This document shows positions 35,849-48,409 of a DNA stretch of 64,000 bases, piece after piece (the first letter of the stretch is position 1; each line of letters opens with the position of its first letter). The notes beneath the pieces were generated by a model. It did not search any database, had not been told where the DNA came from, and saw nothing but the letters and a program-made list of their open reading frames with translations. Source of the stretch: Arctopsyche grandis. Lineage: Eukaryota; Arthropoda; Insecta; Trichoptera; Hydropsychidae. Position numbers and translations under genes: made by a program. The stretch lies in NCBI RefSeq assembly GCF_051622035.1, contig NC_135358.1:14818001-14882000 (forward strand). Reading direction: 5' to 3'.

Positions 35849-38527
35849 ATGGATGAACTAAATGCATTCTACAAAAGCACTAATTGTAAACGTATCGTTT
35901 TCGCGGGAGCCGCTTCTGGGGGAAGTCATTCGCAACCGATCGGCGTTGCTCAGGCGGAGTCTCAGCGTGTTTCCGCCTTCGAACCGGTTCCAGGCATTTC
36001 TTATGCCACCAAGTACTTGAACCAAGAGAGAGATGATGCCCAACATGTAACATTTTCTTTTACCATTTGATACAGAAATTTACATTTCCAGGTTGTACTG
36101 GAAATGTCAACTTAATACAGGGTCTGTTGTACGAGTAGTGTTTTTGGTTTTTAGAGTCATCTCAAAATGCTGCCAGAAGATGAACTCGATATGTTGGATG
36201 AAGACAACGCCGACTCTATGGAAGACGTTTCGTTTCAAGAAGAAACTGCTATTTTATACCAAAAGTATAACTTGAATAAAGTCTCCAAAGGAAGTTTTCC
36301 TATTGACAAAATAAAGTCTCAGGTCAAATACTCAATTATTAATCAACAATAGTCACAAATCTCTGCTTGAAGCTCGTCCTTTGTTTCTTAGATGTCATTC
36401 ATCTCAACTGTAACCTTTATTAAAGCACCCGCACAATAACTTGCTACCCCTTTGTACATGTTTTGTTCATCATCACACCGGCCAGTTTTTGGTATTATTG
36501 TTGAATTTGATTATTTTTCATTTAATATTTCAGATATTAGGAAGTATACGTTCTCAGTCTGTAACAATTATTGAAGGGCCGACTGGGTGTGGGAAGACAA
36601 CTCAAGTTCCACAGTGGATATTGCAAGACAGTTATAAAAATCGAACGCACTGCAATATACTTGTTACTCAGCCTCGTAGAATCGCAGCCGTCTCTATTGC
36701 CAATCGCGTCTGTGAAGAAAATAATCTAGTACTAGGAGAACTTGTTGGATATCAGGTTTCTTTCTTGAAATATTATTTAAAAAATGTTTGTAAGTTAACA
36801 TAAATTATTATTGATGTTTGTATTTTATTTTAATAGATTGGCTTGGATAAAAAGGTTTCAAATGATACTCGATTACAATATGTAACTACTGGTATATTCT
36901 TGCAAAATTTAGGTAATTACAATTCTTGTGTACGTATAAATATTTATTATAATTTTGAGGTTAATTTTTTATTATATCTTTAATATTTTAAGTAACACGT
37001 AAAAATATGAAAACATACACTCATATTATTTTGGATGAAGTCCACGAACGAGAAAAAGATATGGACTTCTTACTTCTCATTGTAAGAAAATTACTGTGGA
37101 AGAATTCCCAAAATGTTAAGGTATGTGTATCTAGGATGCGGTGCATCCGCTCTAAAATCGCCAGACAAATTGAATGACAGATTAACGGACGGCTGCTTTA
37201 AATGCAATTCTCATCTTCTCGAATGATAGATTGCACATCAGATGACGGGTAACCCTTTGATGTGCACAGATGCAATTATTAAAATGGTAATTATTAAAAT
37301 TGAGTTGGATCTTTCAGGCGAGTTTAATAAGGCAAGATTCGATAAGTTCCGAATCTTGCCTTATTAAACTCGCCAGAAAGATCCAACTCAATTTTAATAA
37401 TTGTATCTGTGCACATCGAAAGGTTACTCGTCATCTGATGTGCAATCTATCATTCGAGAAAACGAGAATTACGTTCAAAGCTGCCATTCTGTTAATCTGG
37501 CGATTTTAGAGCGGATGCACCAAACCCGTGTATCTAATATATAATTTCGAAAGAGACTTTGCCTATACATATGTAACCTTCGTTCGTTCGTTGGTTGGTT
37601 GGGAAATCCGTTACGTCATCGAACAAAAAATTATATTTTTTTCGATTCAAAGGATTCGAAGTCCCCGGGGGCGAAAGCGCCAAAGGCGAAGCCCTAGGGG
37701 GAGAAGGCGCCTCCGAAGGTGAAGGCTCCGGGAGGCGACGGAGCCGATGGCGAAGGCGCCTTCGCGCCACTTACTAGACTTACGAGACTTACTATATATG
37801 TTTGTTTGTTCGTGACAGTCAATTTAATGAAAAAAAAAACAAATTAATATCCAAATAAATTTATATAAAATAAAACTATTCAAATAAATTTAATAAAATG
37901 TTTACTATTCGATTAGTCATGCTTAAGCGGGTAATACAGCTAGTTTTGAAATAGAAATATTCTTACTATATTATTGTAATAATTTATACTTCAAATATTT
38001 TAATAATTTAAATGAATATGTATATTTTTACAAGGTTTATATTAGTTTTAAAATGTTTTCATACTGTCATAAATATTGAATATATTATTTTCAGGTAATA
38101 TTGATGTCAGCAACATTTAATGTTAGGCAATTTTCTAAATACTTTTCTACTCAAACTGGCAATGGATTTGAGAGAATACCTATAATATCATTGTCTGAAA
38201 AGAGAAGTCACAGGCTGGGAATATACTATTTAGATGAGTTATCGTTAATTGGCCAAGTAAGTACATATACAGTTAATATGCTATTTTATGCAATAATATT
38301 TATGTATATCGAAAAATATATGTATATATAATTTAAGTTACCAGAGGTAAACATGGAGGAACCATCGATATCTAAGAAACATTATGAATTCACTGTGAAG
38401 TTACTAAACGCTTTTGAAAAAATGGATATTGCTTGTAAGGATTCTTCCAGACAAGGTGTTCTAATATTTTTGCCAGGTATTCGTGAAATAGAAGAATTAT
38501 ATTTGATGCTCAATAGTTTGGCAATCC

Positions 38528-38565
<38 letters not shown>

Positions 38566-41500
38566 ACAAATGAGTATAATTTATTATTCAATTTTTATTT
38601 TAAATATTTGATTGTTCAAAATATATTTCAGTTCAAAGATCGATTCCAATTGCACATTGCATAAATGGTGGTTGGTTCCATTACACTCTACTATAACTAC
38701 TGAAGAACAAGTTAAAGCCTTTAAAAACCCTCCTATTGGTTGTCGTAAAATAATATTGGCAACTAATATTGCAGAAAGTTCTATTACAGTACCAGATATA
38801 AAATATGGTTTGTGAAATAAACCCTTGAAAGTGATATTATTGAACTAATAAAATTTACCACACGTCCTTGTGAATCGTTATTGATCTATTAAATTTGAAA
38901 ATTGATTTTCCAGTTATAGATTTTTGTCTTACCAAAATGATAATTTGTAATCACAATACAAATTTTTCTTCCCTTCAATTATGCTGGGCATCCCAAAACA
39001 ATTGCACACAACGAGCAGGAAGGGCAGGTCGAGTGTGTGACGGAAAAGTGTACCGTTTAGTACCTTCAGACTTTTATGTAAGTTTCATTATTATTAGTTT
39101 ACAAATATGAAAATTCATAGATTAATTCATATTTTTACTTTTAGGATAAATTGCCAACTGAATGCCCTCCTGAAATATTGCGATGTAGTTTGGAAAATTT
39201 AGTTTTATCAACAAAACTTTTAAATATGGGGTCACCCAAAGCTGTACTTGCGCTTGCAATGAACCCTCCAGATTTGACCAATATCTTTAAAACTGTGCTA
39301 GTCCTTAAGGAGGTTAATATTATATTATACTATGTATTTATTTTATTCTACACATGTTGGACTATTATAAATGTTAAAATGATTTTATAGGTAGGTGCAA
39401 TGTCTAAAACTTTAGGAGAAGAAATTTGTTTTGATGATGGTGACATAACTAATCTTGGGAAGATTATGGCCATACTTCCTCTTGATGTTAGAGTTTCAAA
39501 ACTCATAATGCTCGGATATGTTTTTGGTTGTTTGGAAGATTGCATTATAATGGGTAATTTTAATTCAATAATATTATAAATATTTAACCTCATTTAAGAT
39601 AAAAATAATTATAATAAATTTTTAGGCGCTGCTGTGAGTATAAAGAGTGTATTTAGTAGTCCATTTTTAGAAAGAATGTCTGCATTCAATTCAAAACTTA
39701 CTTGGGCCTTTGGATCGACTAGTGATTGCATAGCGTATCTTAACGTATATAAAGTATGATATTATAATTATAATATTAATTTGATTTGATGCAAATAAAA
39801 ATTACACATTTGTTTATTGATGGTGTTATTTTATTAAAGGTATACGCAAGTCTTAAAACGCAAAATAATTTTTCACATTTTGAAGGCGGAGTGCGAGAAT
39901 GGGCTAAATCTACTTTTGTGCAGTTGAATGCAATAGAAGAATTAAGTATACTTGTAAATGAGATAAAACGTAGATTGTATGATGAAGGAATTTCAGAAAA
40001 TTTTTCTGAACGGAGGACACTATGGAACAATGTTGAGCTGCCATTAATCTTAAAGGTAGTATTATTTCTTTTCTTTCTTCTTTTTAATTTTCCCATGATG
40101 CTATTGTGGTTGTCTCTGAGCGACACCTATGGTATTAAACTTGTACATATATAAATTTATATATTATACATTTTTGAAATCATATTCAAATAGTGATGAC
40201 ATAGTGGGTAGGACAATTAAATCAGATAAATTGGCAAACTGATAAGAAACGATCGACTTGGAGTCACAAATATCCAAGTCTGACCAGCAATAATACAGAA
40301 ATATTTCCAAAAAACTTCTTTTCAATCAGGGTCAACCCAGGGCTGGAATCTGGAAACCTCTCGTTGGTTAGCATTAATGCAACCACTGAACTATACTGCT
40401 GGGTACAATAGTTAAATTTCTACGCATAATTTATTATAATTATAACTATTTCTTTTATTAGATGGTAATTGCTGGGGCTTTTTATCCACACTACTTTGTA
40501 TTATCTTCTGGAAGTGAAAGTGATGAACATGAAGCTATTAAAACGTTGAGTGGCAAAGATCCTTTTTGTACCGTTTATTTGTCTAATATGGACACCAGCC
40601 AACCGAGTGCATTGTATTCACGTCAAGTGAAAAAAATTTTCAGCAGTTTGAATTTGGTCGACATGAATATTGAATTTGACAATAATAGCAGGTTAGTGAT
40701 TATCTCTTATCGATAGCTAGTATTATGTATATGTTTATTTTTTAATGATCAAAATAAAGACATTGAATACAAATACAGAATTTCAAATTCAAAAATTTGC
40801 ATTTTTACGTTTTTAGAATAATAATTTCTTCCAATATTCTTAAATTATAGCTCTTAACCTCAATATTTTTTTATGATACCAAATTAACTTCAATAAAGAC
40901 TTATTTGTGAGGTAAATAAACATTGTATATGTATTATTGTACATTTTTTGTTCAAAAAATTGTCACATGCAGTACTAACGAACCTAGTATTATCTTACTG
41001 AAATCATGTTTGGTCTTCCTCTAATGTTCTTCTAATACTCTTTATTAAATAGAGAAGATTTTTTTGAATATTAAGCATGTAACTAGTAAAAAAATAAGTT
41101 TTCTGCAAAAAATCTCTTTTAATCTTTAAATAAAACGAAAAGATGCTCGTTTTTTTTCACCTGCAATATTTTTGAAGAGTTACATGGGTGTCACAGTTTT
41201 GATCCCTGGAAGAGGCGCTAAATATTAACACCTAGATTTGTTAATCAATGTCTTTTCGCCTTGAGACTCTACAAAAGTATACATATACGTAACATTTTCT
41301 TAAGCAGAGAAATTTTAGAACCGTTGCAATGTTCTATCTCATTCATCCATTAATAGTAAATATATTTGTTTTTTTCGCAGCAAAATATTTGTTTCCTGTC
41401 CAGATGTGACTCAACCAAAAGTATAAATAAATTTATTTTTACTTTTTTATTTTTTATTATAGATTTAAAAATAATAATCGATAAATAAATGTTTCCCACA

Positions 41501-44500
41501 GATCATTCAAAGAGCCAAAATACCTGGTAAAGTATCATTGTTTGTTTATCAAGCATTGAAGATGCGACAGCTAAAAATGCCATTAACCTTAAATGTCATG
41601 CCGTAAGTATTCTTAAAATAAATTTACACTAAAACATTAATTTTGCAAAATATGTAATATATTTTTTAATAAAAGTTGTTGATGTGTTTATTTTAGGTGC
41701 AATAAGGCAATACAAAGAGCATCGGATTTAGGAATAAATCTTGATAAAAATCTTGAAAAATATCACTCAAGTGGAGACTCTTTTAAAAATCTTCCCTACT
41801 CAATGCAATTCCGGCTTCCGGGAATAGATGAAGCACACGTTGCAATAAAAATAACTTATGTTAGTATTTCTAGCGTTGAATTTTGAAAAAAAAATTTCAT
41901 TGTACATACATATGTAGCTCATAGTTTTTCCATTCTTCTTCGTTCATAGACTCAGGATTGCAGTAATTTTTGGGCCAATCATCATGACGACTGTACTAAG
42001 CAAGACATAGAATGGTTATATAATATACTAAATTCCTCAAAAGAAGCAATACATCCATTCAATAGTAAACCAATTGTTGGAAATTTGTACGCTGCGCTGT
42101 TTAAACCTAATGACCTCAGTCCTCGACAATATTATAGGGCGAGGGTTGAGAGAAATTTACCTAAAAAATTGACATGGGTAAGAAATTTTATTAGCTTTGT
42201 AATGTATTGCAGTAATTTCCAATCGAGTTGTGAGCTTTTTTTTTAATACAAATGTTAAGGAATACTTCATTAGTTTCCCCTCAAAGAAAATAAAATAATG
42301 AAGTATGCAATCGCTGCAAAAATAATTAGTTGATTATTAATTCAAACTCTCTACTATCAATGATAGGTTCATTTTATTGACTTTGGACAACGTGAAGAAA
42401 TACCATTTGATCAATTACGAGAGTTTAACCCTACAATAAAAAGGCTATTTGAAATGAAACCTGTTGCTTTTAAGTGTACCCTAGCTGAAATAGGCCCATC
42501 ATTTATTAAGGATACAATGGGCTTCTGGACGAAAGAGGCAAATGATAGATTTTTAAAATTTACTAATAGCGATCAGCTACATGGAAAGGTATTCAATTGA
42601 TATTTTCCAATTATAAATAATTTTATTTTTTTATTTTTACATATACTCATACACAGCTTGTTTTTCTATTAACAGGTTTATTCTGTTGTAAATTCCGTTG
42701 TCGCTTTGGAACTGTATATTGGTAATACCAATATAAATGAAGTTCTTCTTAATGAAGGCTTTGCCCAAGTAATTGAAGAAAGTTATGCTTCAAAGGTACG
42801 ATTTTCATTTTATTATGCAGCGTTTCCCAACCACGGATATGCGTAACCTCGTAACCCGAAGGGTACACGAAAAAAAAAATAATGGTAGAAAAATAATGCA
42901 ATAATTATTTCTGACCTTCCCGCACATCGATTATTGATAATTTTTGTCCTTTGTTAAACGTTGCATGGACTGGTTTTCTTTAACTATTCTTTAATGGTCT
43001 TCTATTTTTTTTCTATTAATTATTTTGAATTTACTATTATTATTTTTTAGCTTTTAATTTTATGGCTTGTTTCTTATTATTAATGTTATTATTAATAATA
43101 ATAATAATAATAAGAAACTTATAATATTGTAGGATTTGGTTGTTTGGAGACATGGGCGGTAATGTAAAATAATACTCGTTGAGCGGTTTAAAACATTGTT
43201 TACTAGGTGTAGCGCTGCAACGGTCTGTTCCGACACTACAAGCTACCAACCTTATCATTCATTGTACTCATGCATGCCAACTTAATCATTTATACAGGCA
43301 TTCTTCTAGGTTATAAAACTAAAGCCCACACTATTACATATTTTTGATTTTCTCTTTTACGTTTTTGTTTTATGCTTATAGCAAATCTATCGGTTAAAGC
43401 TCCTTCCCAAGTGTTTTTAGCGATTTTTCCTTTTTCTGGTGCTCATAGTCGATAACTGTCTAATATATAATTTCGAAAGAGACTTTGTATGTAACTATTG
43501 TTGGTTTGTAGAAAAATAAATTAATATTTAGATAAAATAAAACTATTCAAATAAATTTAATAAAATGTTTACTATTAGATTGGTCATGTTTAAGCGGTTT
43601 ATATTACAAATACCGAGCGAAGCTGGGTAAAAACACTAATTTAGAATAAAAAGCTTGTAAAAACTTTTAAAAATAGAATGCCGATTTGTCTATTGCATGT
43701 ATAGCAGAGATAAAAAATTTACAAGGTCCTTTTGCACCGTTAGGGAGGGGGGGGGGGGGGAGCGGATTAGTCTTATTAAACTTAAAAAAAATTAAATAGG
43801 GGTACAATTTTCGAATATGGGCTGCTAGGGTGTATACGATTCAAAAAAAGTTGGGAACTGTTTATCTTTTTTAAAGGTGATCCAATGGTTAGCGCGAAAG
43901 TTTTTCTTAAATAAAACGATTTATGAGGGAATATCGAATATCTCTATTTTATTTGAAAGTTTGATTTATTCTAATTACATGCGAAACACATTATTGTTCG
44001 TTTAATTACCCGCGTTCGATTACAGGCACTCGAGCTTTTAGATCAAATAAAGGTTTCTGATATTAATTCTTGTCATATCGAAAACAAGAAAACATCAACA
44101 TTATTTTCTTAAAAAATATGTTTTATTTAAGAAAACTATTTGATGGCCCATTATATTTCCAGATTTTAGATAATGTATAACATGAAAACATTTAAAATTT
44201 AATTGCAGATGAACAAGGATTTACGTGAACGTATTTTAGATTTCCAGCCATCTCAAATAGCTTTTTTTAATGAACAACAATTACAAAAAGATATGGACTC
44301 TTGCGATCATTTATCTCCGTCCCCAGAGGAATGTACTAACCAAATAAATCTTACAGGACCTTTTAGGTAATAAAATAAAACGAACCTGGAATTATTTTGT
44401 GCTTATGCAATAAAATTAATATGTTAATAAGTTAATAATTTTATTTTCAGTCCTTTGGAAACAAATGTTTACAGCATTATGCATACAGGTAAAGATAATA

Positions 44501-45652
44501 GGGTAAATGTTGAGTGGGACTCGGTTAATTCTATTCTTTTGAACACTGAACCTCAAATTCGAAAACAAAGGTACATATATATGTACATATATATTTTGGT
44601 GAATTAATATTTCTTTAATTATGGTTTCCATGCATCTATTTGAACACTATTTGATTTATTTCTAGATTACTTGTAGCAGCATCTGTTTCTGAATCAACTG
44701 ATGGAAGTGTTTTCAAGATTAGGAATACCACACTAATGCCAAGTATTCCAGGACTTGCAGAATTAGTGTCATTGATGTTTTGTCCAACTGCTGAATTGTG
44801 TTGCAATGCTACACGTGACCGATATGTTGCGATTCTTTGTGGTCTTGGTCATGTAGACGGAAAACCTATATTCCCCGATCACGACATGCTAGTTAATATT
44901 GATTTTGAGATTACCAATGAAGATATTAAAAATGTGAGTACATATTTTAAATGCATAAAAATAATATATGTACATGTATGTATGCATATAAAACACTATA
45001 CTTTATATAAAATGAAATTGAACTTTTAGATAAATTTCTTAAGATATACAATGGATTTTGCGTTATTAAAATCAGATACACAATTGATGACAGATGAACA
45101 AAGAAGCGAAACCCCAAAAACAATAAAAAAAATCATCGAAAAGTAATATACTTAAGAAATTCTATTTATTGCAAGTGTTTAATTGGTACATATTATACAT
45201 TTGTATATTTTTTATCAGGTTGATTTCTCGTAATCGGAAGCAACAGGAATTTGTGGCTACACCTGATTTGTGGCAGTGGAATAAAGTAGATGCCAAGGAA
45301 GTTTTGAATTGTCCGGATCTATTCAATACATGTGCAGTTTATCCACCACATAACGCTATTCGTTTACTTCCTCAAAATCCTAATTACCTTATAAAACTTG
45401 CCCAAGAAAACGCTAAAATACATGACATTTGTAAAGGGTAAACAATATACATTTTAAATTTTTTATGTATAGTGAATAAATTAGACTTATTTCAATAACA
45501 CTTTTTTTAGGCTTCAAAATGGTGATGGAAAAAGATTCCAATGTAATCTTTGCGATACTGGATTACTCAATGTTCCTAGTCTTCGACTTCATCTATATTC
45601 TCGAATGCATCGAGAGCATGAGAAAGATTTACCACACATTCCTACAAAATAA
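35849..45652 (+). CDS. spn-E: Spindle-E / TDRD9, DEAH-box helicase with Tudor domain
   Basis: This is a nuage RNA helicase needed for germline piRNA production and transposon silencing. Exons: 35849-36046, 36155-36322, 36534-36755, 36837-36912, 36993-37120, 38095-38256, 38338-38528, 38632-38807, 38914-39077, 39145-39312, 39391-39553, 39626-39753, 39840-40055, 40462-40691, 41381-41420, 41502-41602, 41697-41859, 41950-42177, 42367-42588, 42676-42795, 44209-44366, 44451-44570, 44666-44933, 45030-45142, 45219-45437 and 45511-45652. The sum is 4284 nt, or 1427 residues; the fly protein is about this size. Visible motifs: Walker A GPTGCGKT (~137), DEVH (~236), SAT (~269), VLIFLPGIREIEELY, QRAGRAGR (~473) and Tudor VHFIDFGQREEI (~975-990). 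A C-terminal zinc finger, FQCNLCDTG...LHLYSRMH, lies at ~1389-1417. The exon 2 donor (GTCAAA) is weak. Confidence 0.96.
37140..37521. mobile_element. Foldback element (near-complete palindrome)
   Basis: The ends read GGTGCATCCGCTCTAAAATC and its exact reverse complement. Pairing continues with small indels to a centre near 37345, where AATAAGGCAAGATTCG faces CGAATCTTGCCTTATT. The arms are about 185 bp each. No coding content. It lies in spn-E intron 5, 11 bp left of a Helitron. Confidence 0.85.
37533..37943 (+). mobile_element. Non-autonomous Helitron, copy B
   Basis: It starts TCTAATATATAATTTCGAAA after an A and ends ACAGCTAG before a T. It holds a short GC-rich core (37660-37770) with GGCGAAGGCGCC-type repeats. 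The terminal hairpin region has been lost by deletion compared with copies A and C. Located in spn-E intron 5. Confidence 0.75.
40200..40412 (-). mobile_element. tRNA-derived SINE candidate
   Basis: Read on the minus strand it begins ACCCAGCAGTATAGTTCAGT. TAGTTCAGTGG resembles a Pol III A box, and AGATTCCAGCC about 35 bases further on is a weakened B box. The element then runs into an AT-rich 3' part. It lies in spn-E intron 13. The tRNA origin is inferred from the two boxes only. Confidence 0.5.
42818..43860. mobile_element. hAT-like element with inserted Helitron
   Basis: The left end CAGCGTTTCCCAACC and the right end in reverse complement, CAGTTCCCAAC, are of the hAT type. The sub-terminal GTAACCCGAAGGGTACACG is also typical of hAT elements. 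No clear 8-bp target duplication is left, so one boundary may be off. It contains Helitron copy C and a G-run at 43747-43760. No transposase frame. Located in spn-E intron 20. Confidence 0.5.
43459..43639 (+). mobile_element. Non-autonomous Helitron, copy C
   Basis: The 5' end TCTAATATATAATTTCGAAA and the 3' end with hairpin (ACCGAGCGAAGCTGGGT) close with CTAA before T. At 181 bp it is the shortest copy and has no GC-rich core. Confidence 0.7.
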
Positions 45653-45684
45653 GATGACTAAAAAATTGTTGTACCTACTTAGAT

Positions 45685-45690
45685 AATAAA
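45685..45690 (+). terminator. Poly(A) signal candidate for spn-E
   Basis: AATAAA lies 33 bases after the spn-E stop codon, a suitable place for a short 3' UTR. Confidence 0.5.
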
Positions 45691-45771
45691 TATCATTGTC
45701 AAAAAAAATCTTTATATTTAGTGTTACAACAACCATAAAAGTGTAAACAATGAACATACATAACATGTAAC

Positions 45772-45948
45772 GGTGGTGACTAACTTGAGCAATGCTCGCG
45801 AGCATATTGTCAAGAATTTGACAATATGCTAGCGAGTACTAAGTTGAATTGTTTTAGTATTCTTTGATTTTAAATTTATTGTTACAAATCAGCATAAAAG
45901 TACTTTTTGACAGTATGTTCGTGAACATTGCTCAAGTCAGTCGACACC
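45772..45948. mobile_element. Short TIR element (MITE)
   Basis: GACTAACTTGAGCAATG on the left pairs with the right end, which reads GACTGACTTGAGCAATG in reverse complement. A second inverted copy of the motif (TTTGACAATATGCTAGCGAG) follows the left end, giving a compound hairpin. It is 177 bp and non-coding. Confidence 0.6.
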
Positions 45949-45992
45949 ATAATATAAAAACAATTCTTCGTAAAATGTTAGATGTAAATGTA

Positions 45993-46155
45993 TAGGTCTG
46001 TTACCGAGAGTTAGCGCGAACAAATGCGCTTGTGTTGTGTAAGTGAAAAGGTGTATAGCATGCTGTCACACTGCATTCAATAATAAAAAGACACTATCCC
46101 TTTCGCGCGCTTCTGTGTGAGTATGAGAACGCGCCAACTCTCAGTAACAGACCTG
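45993..46155. mobile_element. hAT-type MITE
   Basis: The ends, TAGGTCTGTTACCGAGAG and (reverse complement) CAGGTCTGTTACTGAGAG, are flanked by perfect 8-bp direct repeats TAAATGTA (45985-45992, 46156-46163). An 8-bp duplication is the hAT hallmark. It is 163 bp and non-coding. Confidence 0.8.
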
Positions 46156-46417
46156 TAAATGTAGTGATTTTTTTAGGTCTAGTATTAGTCATAATTTAAC
46201 TTTGCATAATTATTCCGATTTTCAATTGCGTGATTGTTGAATAATAAGAGTACATACAGGAAACAGTCTCACATGGATGAGAAGAAAAATGTGTGGCATT
46301 GAGTGGACAAATGTTGCTCATAAGAGAAACAAATGGAAGAACATTAGAAAAGCCTTCCATCTGCCAGTGGATGGTGAATGATTCTGAATATTGACTGATA
46401 TTAAACATACATATAAT

Positions 46418-47000
46418 CAGGGATTTTTTGGAAAAAAAAGGTGCCGGAACTCACTTCGTATCAAGTTTTTTTATTAGAATCAATTATATTATATAGAATA
46501 CTTTTTAGTTTTACCCCGCTTCGCTTGGTATTTTTAATATAAACCGCTTAAACATGACTAATCTAATAGTAAACATTTTACTAAATTTATTTGAATAGTT
46601 TTATTTTATATAAATTTATTTGAATATTCATTTGTTTTTTTTATTAAATTGACTGTCACGAACAAACAAACATATATACTAAGTCTCTTTCGAAATTATA
46701 TGTATACCAGAATTCGGCGGCCCCCCAGCGCCTTCTCCATCGCTCCCGGAGCCTTCGCCCTCGGAGCCTTCGCTCCCGGTGCCTACGCCCCCGGGACTTC
46801 GAATCTAAAAAAATCGAATCAGCGCCTATGAATCGAAAAAAAAAATCGAATGTGTTGTCTACGAACCAACCAATCAAGGTTACATATATGCAAAGTCTCT
46901 TTCGAAATTATATATTAGATTTTTTTGAAGCATAAAAAATGCCGAGAAAAATAGGTGCTGGAACGCTGTTCCACTGCGTTACATGGGAAAAAAAGCCCTG
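46418..47000. mobile_element. hAT-type element interrupted by a Helitron
   Basis: Perfect 8-bp direct repeats CATATAAT (46410-46417, 47001-47008) flank ends CAGGGATTTTTT and, in reverse complement, CAGGGCTTTTTTT. About 168 bp belongs to the hAT element itself; the rest is Helitron copy D. Confidence 0.8.
46505..46919 (-). mobile_element. Non-autonomous Helitron, copy D
   Basis: On the minus strand it begins TCTAATATATAATTTCGAAA after an A and ends with the hairpin ACCAAGCGAAGCGGGGT and CTAA. A GC-rich core (46717-46800) resembles copy B. A second copy of the 5' motif (46682-46700) inside suggests internal rearrangement. Confidence 0.7.
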
Positions 47001-47008
47001 CATATAAT

Positions 47009-47830
47009 ATATTTATTTCATCATCATCAGCATTTAGCATCATATACATGTATGTATATAAGTTCATGTAATATTTTATTTTCATATTGCGTCATTGCGA
47101 CATTACGGGGTTTCCCAATTCGTCGATATGACCAAAATAAAAAAATCTATGTATCATATATTATTAATATATAAATTAGCAATAGAACACATAACATAAA
47201 AACAAAACGAGAGAAAACAAACAACAACAAATGTACGACAATATACATAATCTATAAATATATAAAATGTGTGTATATAAAAAATATAGCATAAATGATG
47301 AAAAAATTTAAGAAAAAAATACATTTCTCAATATCAACATATGGAAAATATCAGTATGTACATACATATATTGGTCCTAGCTCTTACGGGTTTAAAAAAT
47401 CTTCTACATTGAGATTTCCTTCTATGCGACAGTCCGTTTTTATATATTTAATAATCATTCTCTTAAGTACAACAAAGAAATTTTCTTTGAACTCTTTCTA
47501 ATTTGAGAGAGTAATCAGTTAGACTGGTATACCAAATGATCAAGCCAGTCTCAAGCAAACTACGCACTATCATATACGACAAACGTATAGCCCAAACATT
47601 TTCAAAAGTGCGTGAACTCCTTATAACAAAACCCAGCATCCCATGGCTCTTTGAGCAGACTAACGAAGTGAAGGTTGAAAGATCACTTATTTACAAAAGT
47701 AATTCTTAGGTCCGTTGTGTGAAGTTCTCGACATAAAATAGAATTAAAAATTCTGTAAGAAACTGGACTGGTAGATGGGAACTAGAATAGGAGACAATAT
47801 AGCACATATTAATGCCAAACAGTAGACGAT
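47009..47830. other. Intergenic, no supported gene
   Basis: AT-rich spacer between spn-E and pug with acatacata-type microsatellite tracts. No gene or recognisable element. Confidence 0.5.
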
Positions 47831-47839
47831 TATTTAGTG

Positions 47840-48125
47840 ATTATCGATATCAAATCAATATCGATTTTATATTGCGGTCTTCAGTTTTTCTAGTGTGTGT
47901 GGGTTTTCTTCGTACACGTGTGCTTTAAGGTAGCTCCACAAATCAAAATTACACTTGGAAAGGTCAAGTGAATGGGCAGGCCAGGGGACATCACCAAAGC
48001 GTGAAATAACTCTCGAACTGCAGTCAGTGAAACTCTGGCTCTATGTGCATTAGCCCTTATTAAAACCATACAAGATTCCTCGTCTTCGAAGTTCTAGCTA
48101 TATTCATGATTACTGGCATGACGAC
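47840..48125 (-). pseudogene. Tc1/mariner-superfamily transposase relic
   Basis: On the minus strand one frame reads VISRFGDVPWPAHSLDLSKC, then NFDLWSYLKAHVYEENPHT and LEKLKTAI. This is the C-terminal catalytic region in which W-P-x-x-S-P-D-L-x-x-x-DFFLWGYLK is usual. The preceding AHRARVSLTAVREL is in another frame. Short, broken and inactive. Confidence 0.7.
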
Positions 48126-48409
48126 TAAATGGCATAAAGTGAGGAGTCTAACAACCATCTCCCCAGGTTCCTTCTTTCCTCCAGACGCCCAAGTACTAAT
48201 TACAAAAACGTCCGTTTCCCGTGGAGCAGTATAATATTATATTATGTCAACAATTCAAAATTATTCAAGAGCACTAATGACGTAAATATTTGTAACCTAT
48301 ATGAACTATAACAATACGCATGTACATAAATGTATGCATATAACAATAATCCACTGGAAATAGTGTTATTGTCTAATACTAATTAAAATTGATATAGTAC
48401 TAATACACA

